DNA of 41,054 nucleotides from Alphaproteobacteria bacterium (lineage in GTDB: Bacteria; Pseudomonadota; Alphaproteobacteria; Micropepsales; Micropepsaceae): positions 1-41,054 of the forward strand of contig JAHFQC010000041.1 of assembly GCA_023259375.1 (NCBI GenBank). Direction: 5' to 3'. The translations under genes were made by a program, and so were the position numbers. Below are positions 28,294-35,232 of this stretch, piece by piece. Below the pieces are notes generated by a model, which saw only the letters and a program-made list of their open reading frames with translations, had not been told where the DNA came from and did not search any database. The stretch's first letter is position 1; each line of letters starts with the position of its first letter.

Positions 28294-28416
28294 GAACCCC
28301 ATTTTGGGCCGCATCCCAGGGGTTTACCAGCACCGATCAGGACTATTACGACAAGGGTAGAATTAGAGGGACATGCGTCTTAAGTTGGGGAGCAGAAAGC
28401 AATAGATGTTTCCGTG

Positions 28417-29241
28417 ATGCAAGTTTCCGAGGTTTTCGAGGCCGCCCGCCGGGCCCATTTCGCCGTGGCGCTTCACACTGAAAAGGATTTCGAGGGCATG
28501 CGCCGGGCCGGAAGGCTGGCGGCGGAGGTGCTCGATCTGATGGTGCCGGAAGTGAAACCCGGCGTGACCACCGCTCACCTCGACGAGATAGCCTTCAACT
28601 ACATGGTCGACCACGGCGGCGTGCCGGCGTGCCTCGGCTATCGCGGCTACCGCTACACGCTGTGCACCTCGATCAACCATGTCGTCTGCCACGGCATGCC
28701 GTCGGACCGCCCGCTCAAGGACGGCGATATCGTCAACATCGACGTGACCGTGATCCTCGACGGCTGGCACGGCGATTCCAGCCGCATGTATCTGGTCGGC
28801 GAGGTCAAGCGCAAAGCCGCACGGCTGGTCGACATCACCTACGACTCGATGATGCGCGGCATCGCCGTGATCAAACCGGGCGCCACCACCGGCGACATCG
28901 GCCACGCCATCCAGTCCTTCGCCGAAGGCGAGGAAAAATGCAGCGTGGTGCGCGATTTCTGCGGCCACGGCCTGGGACAGGTGTTCCACGCCCTGCCCAA
29001 CATCGTCCATTACGGCAAGCCGGGACACGGCATCGGCCTCAAGCCGGGTATGTTCTTCACCGTCGAACCGATGATCAATCTGGGCGGCTACGGCGTGAAG
29101 GTGCTGTCGGACGGCTGGACCGCGGTGACCCGCGACCGCTCGCTGTCGGCGCAGTTCGAGCACGCCGTCGGCGTGACCGAAGACGGAGTGGAAATCTTCA
29201 CCCTGTCGCCCAAGGGCTGGCACAAGCCGCCGTATCTCTGA
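28417..29241 (+). CDS. map: Type I methionine aminopeptidase
   Basis: Removes the N-terminal Met from nascent proteins with a di-metal site. The product is 274 residues from the ATG at 28417; a GTG one codon upstream is equally possible. The pita-bread fold carries the five metal ligands in order: both Asp in NIDVTVILDGWHGDSSRMY, His in CGHGLG, Glu in FTVEPMI, and Glu in QFEHAVGV. The substrate-pocket HGMP motif is at about 93-96. An N-terminal extension of about 20 residues precedes the usual EGMRRAGRLAAEVLD start. radC follows 51 bases later on the same strand. Confidence 0.97.
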   Translation: MQVSEVFEAARRAHFAVALHTEKDFEGMRRAGRLAAEVLDLMVPEVKPGVTTAHLDEIAFNYMVDHGGVPACLGYRGYRYTLCTSINHVVCHGMPSDRPLKDGDIVNIDVTVILDGWHGDSSRMYLVGEVKRKAARLVDITYDSMMRGIAVIKPGATTGDIGHAIQSFAEGEEKCSVVRDFCGHGLGQVFHALPNIVHYGKPGHGIGLKPGMFFTVEPMINLGGYGVKVLSDGWTAVTRDRSLSAQFEHAVGVTEDGVEIFTLSPKGWHKPPYL

Positions 29242-29292
29242 TCCTCCTCCGGTTGTGGTAAACTCCCCTCGGATTCGGCCGGGGGGCTTGCT

Positions 29293-30003
29293 TTGACGTC
29301 CAAATCCCAGCGCTCGGTTTCCGACGTGGAGATGCCGCATTATGTCGGTCATCGCGAACGCCTGCGCGAACGCTTCTTCAGTGCCGGTCCCGACGCCATG
29401 CCGGATTATGAGCTGTTGGAGCTGACGCTGTTCGCTGCCGTACCGCGGAAAGACGTCAAACCGCTCGCCAAAGCCCTGATCGCCCGGTTCGGATCGTTTG
29501 CCGAAGTCATCGCCGCCCCGCGCGAACGCCTGATGGAAGTGGAAGGCGCGACGGTCGCAGTCGCGGCACATCTCAAGATTGTCGAGGCCGCGGCCCGCCG
29601 TCTGGCCAAGACGCGCCTGTTGGGTCGTCCGGCGCTGGCGTCGTGGGCGGCGCTGATCGATTACTGCGCCGCCGCCATGGCCCGGTCGCAGAAAGAGGAA
29701 TTCCGGGTGCTGTTCCTCGACCGCAAGAATGTTCTGATCGCCGACGAAGTGCAGTCGACCGGCACCGTCGATCATACCCCGGTTTATCCGCGCGAAATCG
29801 TCAAACGCGCCCTCGATCACGGCGCCACCGCCATGATCCTGGTCCACAACCACCCCTCGGGCGATCCCACTCCCTCCAAAGCCGATATCACCATGACCCG
29901 CGACGTCGCCGACGCCGCCAAGGCGCTCGGCATCGTGGTCCACGATCACGTCATCGTCGGCCGCAGCGGCCACGTCAGCTTCAAAGCGCTTGGCCTGCTC
30001 TAG
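29293..30003 (+). CDS. radC: RadC-family JAB-domain protein
   Basis: Zinc metallo-fold protein annotated as DNA repair RadC, though its biochemical role is uncertain. The 236-residue product has an N-terminal helix-hairpin-helix-like domain ([30 protein letters not shown], about 36-65) and a C-terminal MPN/JAB domain with the metal-binding [14 protein letters not shown] (H-x-H and Asp). The start is probably TTG at 29293, since GGGGGG stands six bases upstream. The first in-frame ATG (29332) has a purine tract directly abutting it, which is poor spacing, and would lose 13 residues. It lies 51 bases after map. Confidence 0.93.
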   Translation: MTSKSQRSVSDVEMPHYVGHRERLRERFFSAGPDAMPDYELLELTLFAAVPRKDVKPLAKALIARFGSFAEVIAAPRERLMEVEGATVAVAAHLKIVEAAARRLAKTRLLGRPALASWAALIDYCAAAMARSQKEEFRVLFLDRKNVLIADEVQSTGTVDHTPVYPREIVKRALDHGATAMILVHNHPSGDPTPSKADITMTRDVADAAKALGIVVHDHVIVGRSGHVSFKALGLL

Positions 30004-30037
30004 CGCGGCCAGTTTTAAGATAATCCCGTGCAAGTGC

Positions 30038-30076
30038 TTCGGCGCGGCGGACGCGGCTGCTATATAGGGCGCCGAA
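30038..30076. promoter_or_regulatory. Inverted repeat flanking a TATATA element upstream of the ABC operon
   Basis: An 8-bp perfect inverted repeat, TTCGGCGC (30038-30045) and GCGCCGAA (30069-30076), encloses a TATATA (30061-30066). It lies 13 bases before the first permease start. It could be a promoter -10 within an operator, or a leader hairpin. No clear -35 is visible. Confidence 0.35.
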
Positions 30077-30088
30077 AGGTGGGGCTTG

Positions 30089-30952
30089 ATGCAGCGGTTC
30101 TTGATCCGCCAGTCCATGCGGCTGGTGGCAGGAGTGTTGGGGGCTGTGCTGATTGCGGCGGCGATCGCTGCGGTCGGCGAACCTGCGGCACACAACCCGC
30201 CCGGCTTCCTCACCGCATTCCTCAGCCATCTGCTCCAGTTCGGCCGCCTCGATCTCGGCACCAGCCTGGTCAGCGGCGCGCCGGTGGTGCAGGAACTTGG
30301 CCGCTATCTGCCGCGAACCCTCGCGCTGGTGGCGATGGGAGCCGTCATCGCCTTGGTCGCCGGCGTGCCGATCGGCTTGTTGCTGACACTCGGGCCGACC
30401 CGCCGTATCGCGGCCCCTCTCATCCAGATCGTCACCGCCACCCCGGTTTTCGTCTCCGGCCTCACACTCGCCTTCGTCGCGGTGCATCTGCTGCACTGGC
30501 CGGTGAGCGTGAACGCGCCGGTGGCGATGCCGTATCAGGTCTGGCAGGTCGCCGTGCTGCCGATCCTGACAGTGGGCTTGGCCGGTGCGGCGGCGGTGCA
30601 ACTGGTTTTGCGCCGGTCGTCGGCCCAGCCGGGTGGTGAATCGTTCCGCACCGGGCTGAAGCGGATGGGCCTCGGCCTGATCGAGATCGAAACCCTCTAC
30701 GTGCTGCCCAAAATGGTGGCCGGTCTTGCCGCCGGCGCGCGCGAGATCGTGCTGGCCCTATTTTCCGCGGCAGTGGTGGCGGAGTGGGTATTTCATTGCG
30801 CCGGTGCCGCCGACCTGTTCGTGAAATCGGTGGCGCTCGCCGACTGGAACATGGCCGCCATCCTGCTGTTCGTGTTTGCCATGGTGACGTTCGTGGTCGA
30901 ATTCTTGGGTGAAGCCATCGCACATGCGCTGGCGCCAGGAGGCCGGCCATGA
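30089..30952 (+). CDS. ABC transporter permease, DppB/SapB type
   Basis: Inner-membrane permease related to dipeptide/oligopeptide importers. From the ATG at 30089 the product is 287 residues. It has an N-terminal helix (about 10-32), then FGRLDLGTSLVSGAPVVQEL (about 51-70), which matches the DppB block before the core. About five helices follow. The cytoplasmic coupling (EAA-like) loop keeps the Gly: FRTGLKRMGLGLIEIETLYVLPK. The late AEWVFHCAGAADLFVKSVALADW matches the DppB block that normally reads ET-F-PG-G. The gene starts a tight operon with 4-base overlaps. No substrate-binding protein is encoded in the window. Confidence 0.85.
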   Translation: MQRFLIRQSMRLVAGVLGAVLIAAAIAAVGEPAAHNPPGFLTAFLSHLLQFGRLDLGTSLVSGAPVVQELGRYLPRTLALVAMGAVIALVAGVPIGLLLTLGPTRRIAAPLIQIVTATPVFVSGLTLAFVAVHLLHWPVSVNAPVAMPYQVWQVAVLPILTVGLAGAAAVQLVLRRSSAQPGGESFRTGLKRMGLGLIEIETLYVLPKMVAGLAAGAREIVLALFSAAVVAEWVFHCAGAADLFVKSVALADWNMAAILLFVFAMVTFVVEFLGEAIAHALAPGGRP

Positions 30953-31752
30953 GCGCGCGCGAGATGCCGTTGGCGAGCCTGATCGTGCGGTCCTTGGGCT
31001 GGCTGGGACTGGGGCTCTGGGCGCTGGCGGTGCTGCTCAGCGACTTCCTCGCTCACGCCCCGGCCGGTGCGGTCATGGTCGGTGCGGAACTGAGCCCGCC
31101 GTCGGGCCTGCATCCCTTCGGCACCGACATCATCGGCCGCGACATGTTCAGCGAGACCCTGCATGGCCTCGCCGCCACCGGCGTGAAGGCGGTCGGCGCG
31201 GCCCTGATTGCCATCGTGCTGGGCGGACTGTTTGGCGCCGTCGCAGTGCGGCTGCCGCGGTTTCCGGCGCTGGTGTTGCGCGGCTTCTGGGGCGTTCTCG
31301 CCTCGGTTCCGGCCCTGCTTTTGGCGATCCTCCTGATCGGCCTGTTCGGCAACGACTTCACCATCTTCGCGGCAGGCCTTGCCACCGCCCCGCTCGGCTT
31401 TGTGCGCAGTTTCGATGCCGTCGACCCGCGTTCCCGCCATGCCGAATACGCCCATGCCACGGGCATTCCCGCCATGATCCTTCTGAAGCGCGACCTGCGC
31501 TACGATTTCCGCCGCATGCTCGGCAGTGTGGTGACGCGGGCGCTGGCGGCGGTGACAATTGTGATTTCGACCGCCAGTTTCCTCGGCTTCGGCGCCAGTC
31601 CGCCGGCCCGCGATCTCGGCCTGATGATTGCCGCCAGCAAAGTGAGCTTCTTTTCCGCCTGGTGGACGGCGGCGTTTCCGGCCCTGGCGCTGATCCTGGT
31701 CATCTTGTGCGCCCGCATGGCGGCGGGCCTCGGTGAAGGGGAGCGGGCATGA
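30949..31752 (+). CDS. ABC transporter permease, DppC/SapC type
   Basis: Second permease of the same transporter. The 267-residue product has an N-terminal helix (about 15-35) followed by LHPFGTDIIGRDMFSETLHG, the DppC hallmark. The coupling loop is YAHATGIPAMILLKRDLR, with the expected G-x9-R spacing. Near the C-terminus, STASFLGFGASPPARDLGLMIA corresponds to the strongly conserved ASLSFLGLG-x-PP block. It overlaps the DppB-type gene and the ATPase gene by 4 bases each (ATGA). Both permeases look intact, in contrast to the ATPase. Confidence 0.87.
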   Translation: MSAREMPLASLIVRSLGWLGLGLWALAVLLSDFLAHAPAGAVMVGAELSPPSGLHPFGTDIIGRDMFSETLHGLAATGVKAVGAALIAIVLGGLFGAVAVRLPRFPALVLRGFWGVLASVPALLLAILLIGLFGNDFTIFAAGLATAPLGFVRSFDAVDPRSRHAEYAHATGIPAMILLKRDLRYDFRRMLGSVVTRALAAVTIVISTASFLGFGASPPARDLGLMIAASKVSFFSAWWTAAFPALALILVILCARMAAGLGEGERA

Positions 31753-33350
31753 ACGAGGCGCTGCTCGAACTCTCCGAACTGACGGTGACCCGCGGCGCCA
31801 ACACGGTGCTCGACCGCCTGTCGCTGCGGCTTGAGCCCGGCGAAAGCGCCATCCTTCTGGGCGAGGAAGGCTGCGGCCGCGAGGCGGTCGTGCGCGTGCT
31901 GGGCGGCTTCCCGGACAAGGCCGACGCCATCTCCGGCACCATCACCTTCGCCGCCACGCCGCCGCGCCCGGCCGCCAAACGTCAGAAGCCGCCGATCCGC
32001 ATCGCTTATCTGCCGAGCCCGCTGGCCGGACCTTTGTCGCCGCACGCCAGCGTGCTCAGGCAGTTGGTGCACATCATCGCCCGCCAGCTCGGCGCCCCCT
32101 TCGGCAGTGCCCGCGAGGAATTGCGTCTGGCGCTCGAACGCTTCCCTACCGCGGTGACGCCGGAACTGCTCGACACCAAGCCCGACCGGCTCGATCCGGT
32201 GACCCTGGCGATCGGCCTTTTGGCGGCGGTGAGCGCCCAGACTCCCGATCTGGTGCTGGCCGACCATCCTTTCGCCGATCTCGGACCGGCCGCGGTCAGA
32301 CTCCTGATGACCCTGTTCAAGGCCGAACACGCCCGGCTGGGCTACGCCTTGATCTATTCCACCGGCGGCTTGCAAGCCGCCGCAAGGCTGGGCGGGCGGG
32401 TACTGGTGCTGCGAACAGGCCGGGTGGTCGAAGAAGGCGACGCCATACGGCTGATGGGCGCGCACGCCCACGCCTATACCAAGACCCTGTTCAAGGCGCT
32501 GCCGCGGCTCAACCGCGATCCGCCCAAGCCGCGCACCGCTCAACGCGGTCAGCCGCTGCTGCAGGTGCATGGACTTTCCTTTAAGCCCAAGACGCCGATG
32601 CGCAACGGCCTCACTTTCGAACTGCGGCGCAACGCGTCGCTGGCGCTGGTCGGCGAAGCCGGTTCGGGGCGGCGGGCGATGCTCAGGGCACTGCTCGGCT
32701 TCGACAAGGCACCCAGCGGCAAAGTGCTGTTCGATGCGGTCGATCTCTATCGCCTGTCCGATGCGATGGCCTCGCGCATCCGCCGCCGCATTGCTTTCGT
32801 CACCGGCGACGACGATTGCCTCGATCCGCGCATGTCGATCCACGACACCGTCGACGAACCCTTGCGGGCTCATCTCGATCTCACCCGCGATCTCATCGCC
32901 GGCTATCGCGATGCGGCGCTGAAGCGGGTCGGTCTTGCCAGTCATGACGGCAACCGCAGCGTTGCCTCGCTGTCGCTGTTCGACCGGCGGCGGCTGCAAG
33001 TGGCGCGCGCCTTCGTCGGCGCCCCCCTTCTGGTGGTGGTCGACGAACCCTTGAAAGGCCTCGACGCCTTCGCCCAAACCATCATGCGCGAAGTGCTGAC
33101 CGACTTCCGCGCCACCCAGGAATCCGCCTTCCTGGTGATGACCTCGGATTTGACTGTGGCCCAGGCCCTCGCCGACGAAGCCCTGGTGTTCCATGACGGC
33201 AAGGTCGTCGAACGCGGCTCGATCGCCCATCTGGTGCGCGCACCCCAGCACGACGCCACCAAGGCGTTGATCGAAGCGGTGAGCTTTTCCGATCTTTCGC
33301 CGGCTGATCTTTCGCCCGCCGACCTTTCGTCCGGGAGTTCTTCGGGATAG
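31749..33350 (+). CDS. Fused tandem ABC ATPase with degenerate nucleotide-binding motifs
   Basis: Two ABC nucleotide-binding domains in one 533-residue chain (about 1-255 and 268-510), as in DppD-DppF fusions, but the catalytic motifs are largely lost. Domain 1: Walker A is GEEGCGRE with R44 for Lys; no Q-loop Gln; no LSGGQ signature; Walker B DHP with H173 for the catalytic Glu; switch His replaced (STGG, about T205). Domain 2: Walker A GEAGSGRR with R308 for Lys; no Q-loop Gln; signature LSLFD (408-412); switch His replaced by S466. Domain 2 keeps Walker B VVVDEP and the D-loop GLDA. The frame is open and starts by 4-base overlap with the permease, so it is not an obvious pseudogene. It either binds ATP weakly or works as a non-hydrolysing subunit. 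The C-terminus has a short tandem repeat. Confidence 0.86.
   Translation: MNEALLELSELTVTRGANTVLDRLSLRLEPGESAILLGEEGCGREAVVRVLGGFPDKADAISGTITFAATPPRPAAKRQKPPIRIAYLPSPLAGPLSPHASVLRQLVHIIARQLGAPFGSAREELRLALERFPTAVTPELLDTKPDRLDPVTLAIGLLAAVSAQTPDLVLADHPFADLGPAAVRLLMTLFKAEHARLGYALIYSTGGLQAAARLGGRVLVLRTGRVVEEGDAIRLMGAHAHAYTKTLFKALPRLNRDPPKPRTAQRGQPLLQVHGLSFKPKTPMRNGLTFELRRNASLALVGEAGSGRRAMLRALLGFDKAPSGKVLFDAVDLYRLSDAMASRIRRRIAFVTGDDDCLDPRMSIHDTVDEPLRAHLDLTRDLIAGYRDAALKRVGLASHDGNRSVASLSLFDRRRLQVARAFVGAPLLVVVDEPLKGLDAFAQTIMREVLTDFRATQESAFLVMTSDLTVAQALADEALVFHDGKVVERGSIAHLVRAPQHDATKALIEAVSFSDLSPADLSPADLSSGSSSG
33291..33335 (+). repeat. Three 15-base tandem repeats in the ABC ATPase 3' end
   Basis: Units 33291-33305, 33306-33320 and 33321-33335 differ by a few bases and encode DLSPA, DLSPA, DLSSG. 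They form a Ser-rich tail beyond the last ABC domain. Slippage-type expansion of the C-terminus is likely. Confidence 0.8.
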
Positions 33351-33381
33351 GTTCCGGGCGATTCCCGAGGACGATAGGACT

Positions 33382-34683
33382 ATGATCCCGCGCTACGCCC
33401 GCGCCGATATGACCGCGATCTGGTCGGCCGAAACAAAATTCCGCATCTGGTTCGAAATCGAGGCCCATGCGGCGACCGCGCTCGCCAAACTCGGCGTCAT
33501 TCCGGAACATGCCGCCAAGACAGTGTGGGAGAAGGGCTCGGTCGCGAAATTTGATGTCGCGCGGATCGACGAGATCGAACGCGAGGTCAAGCACGACGTC
33601 ATCGCCTTCCTCACCCATCTATCGGAGATCGTCGGCCCCGAAGCGCGCTTCGTCCATCAGGGCATGACCTCGTCGGATGTGCTCGACACCTGCCTCGCGG
33701 TGCAGATGAAGCGCGCCGCCGACATCCTGATCGCCGACGTCGACAAACTGCTCGAAGCGATCAAGACCCGCGCCTTCGAACACAAGCTGACGCCCTGCAT
33801 CGGCCGCAGTCACGGCATCCATGCCGAGCCGACCACCTTCGGGCTCAAGCTTGCCGGTTACTATGCCGAATTCACCCGCGCCCGCGCGCGGTTGGTGACG
33901 GCGCGCGAGGAGATCGCCACCTGCGCCATTTCCGGCCCCGTCGGCACCTTCGCCAGCGTATCGCCCGAAGTGGAGGCGTATGTCGCCGAACAGCTCGGCC
34001 TGAAAGTCGAGCCGGTCTCGACCCAGGTGATCCCGCGCGACCGTCATGCCGCATTCTTCGCCGCGCTCGCCGTGGTGGCCTCGTCGCTCGAACGGCTGGC
34101 GGTCGAGATCCGCCACTTGCAGCGCACCGAAGTGTTGGAAGCCGAGGAATATTTCTCGCCCGGCCAGAAGGGCTCTTCGGCGATGCCGCACAAGCGCAAT
34201 CCGATCCTGTCGGAGAACGTCACCGGCCTCGCTCGCATGGTGCGCTCCGCCGTGATCCCGGCGCTCGAAGACGTGGCGCTGTGGCACGAGCGCGATATCT
34301 CGCACTCCTCGGTCGAACGCTATATCGGCCCCGACGCCACCATCACGCTGGACTTCGCGCTGGCCCGCGTCACCGGACTGATCGCCAAGCTGGTGGTCTA
34401 TCCCGAGCATATGCTGGCCAACCTCAACCGCACCCATGGCGTCGTCAACAGCCAGCGGGTGATGCTGGCGCTGACGCAGAAGGGTCTGGCGCGCGAAGTC
34501 GCCTATCGCCTAGTGCAGAAGAACGCCATGCGCGCCTTCAACGGCGAAGGTCCGCTGCTCGACCTGTTGAAGAAAGATCCCGACGTCACCAAGGCGCTGA
34601 CGACGGCGGAGCTGGAATCGCTGTTCGACCTCGGCTTCCATCTGAAGAACGTCGACACGATTTTCGCGCGGGTGTTTGGGTAG
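33382..34683 (+). CDS. purB: Adenylosuccinate lyase
   Basis: Acts twice in purine metabolism: it splits SAICAR to AICAR and adenylosuccinate to AMP, releasing fumarate. The 433-residue product is of standard length. The fumarase-superfamily blocks are present: [12 protein letters not shown] (about 93-104), [12 protein letters not shown] with the catalytic His, and the signature loop [11 protein letters not shown] (about 263-273) with the catalytic Ser. The N-terminus [15 protein letters not shown] is typical of the bacterial enzyme. It starts 31 bases after the ABC gene stop, with a GAGGACGATAGGAC leader. Downstream purC and purS lie 5 kb away, separated by unrelated genes. Confidence 0.98.
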   Translation: MIPRYARADMTAIWSAETKFRIWFEIEAHAATALAKLGVIPEHAAKTVWEKGSVAKFDVARIDEIEREVKHDVIAFLTHLSEIVGPEARFVHQGMTSSDVLDTCLAVQMKRAADILIADVDKLLEAIKTRAFEHKLTPCIGRSHGIHAEPTTFGLKLAGYYAEFTRARARLVTAREEIATCAISGPVGTFASVSPEVEAYVAEQLGLKVEPVSTQVIPRDRHAAFFAALAVVASSLERLAVEIRHLQRTEVLEAEEYFSPGQKGSSAMPHKRNPILSENVTGLARMVRSAVIPALEDVALWHERDISHSSVERYIGPDATITLDFALARVTGLIAKLVVYPEHMLANLNRTHGVVNSQRVMLALTQKGLAREVAYRLVQKNAMRAFNGEGPLLDLLKKDPDVTKALTTAELESLFDLGFHLKNVDTIFARVFG

Positions 34684-34685
34684 AA

Positions 34686-34713
34686 GCGAATAGCGAGTAG
34701 TGAGTAGCGAATA
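34686..34713. repeat. Four tandem 7-base repeats after purB
   Basis: Consecutive heptamers GCGAATA, GCGAGTA, GTGAGTA, GCGAATA start 3 bases after the purB stop. The block is out of keeping with the surrounding GC-rich sequence. The following 190 bases up to 34902 contain no supported gene; a minus-strand frame reads through both. Confidence 0.8.
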
Positions 34714-34902
34714 GAGGTCTGCATCTGCGGCGCGCGGTTTGACTCGCGTCACCGTCCAGACGCGGCGCACGATGCCGTCGACTTCGAGAACGAACAGATC
34801 GGTGCGGCGCGACGGTTCAACAGATGAGCGCAACACCGACGTCAGCCGCGCATTGGGTCGCTGCCATTAAGTCCACTCTGACCCCACTAAACGCGCCCAG
34901 TG

Positions 34903-35085
34903 TCACGCCCACAGTCGGTCGAGGATGCCGGACCAATCGAGCAGAAAACCGACGATGAAATAGACGATTGTGGCGATTGCGGTGGCGCGCCAGCCGATCC
35001 ATTTGCGGGTGCCAATCCGGATCAGCACCGGAAACAGGATTGCGAAACCCACAACCTTACAAATCAGACCGACGATAATATGCAT
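34903..35085 (-). CDS. Small two-helix membrane protein, hypothetical
   Basis: Unrecognised. From the ATG at 35085 the product is 60 residues, with hydrophobic helices at about 2-20 (IIVGLICKVVGFAILFPVLI) and 31-50, joined by a basic turn (RIGTRKWIGWR). A GGGGGCTCGCC sequence precedes the ATG. The hydrophobic pattern and the turn with positive charge are protein-like, but the gene is short and its neighbours (purB and a TonB receptor) give no hint of function. A longer in-frame start adds 24 unconvincing residues. Confidence 0.5.
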   Translation of the reverse strand: MHIIVGLICKVVGFAILFPVLIRIGTRKWIGWRATAIATIVYFIVGFLLDWSGILDRLWA

Positions 35086-35232
35086 GGCGAGCCCCCGCTT
35101 GTGCCTGCCGCAAATCATTGGCGGGCCTGATGGCGAGAATGCGGCTAGGACGTTCACAGATGAGTGAGGCCTTAAAACAAAACGGCCGGAGCGCGAGCCC
35201 CAGCCGTTGTACTGAAAAATAGAGTTCGCGGG

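Noticed and set aside
28363-30261. 632-codon minus-strand open frame
   Set aside because: It runs antisense through map and radC and into the permease, all of which have clear motifs. No homology is recognised.
31500-33251. 583-codon minus-strand open frame opposite the ABC ATPase
   Set aside because: I considered it because the ATPase motifs are degenerate. The plus frame still shows ABC domain order, 4-base coupling and Walker B/D-loop remains, while the antisense product is Gly/Gln/Arg/His-rich without motifs.
31749-33350. Reading the ABC ATPase as a pseudogene
   Set aside because: There is no frameshift or internal stop, gene coupling is intact, and both permeases are preserved. Loss of catalytic residues without frame decay points to altered function, though recent decay cannot be excluded.
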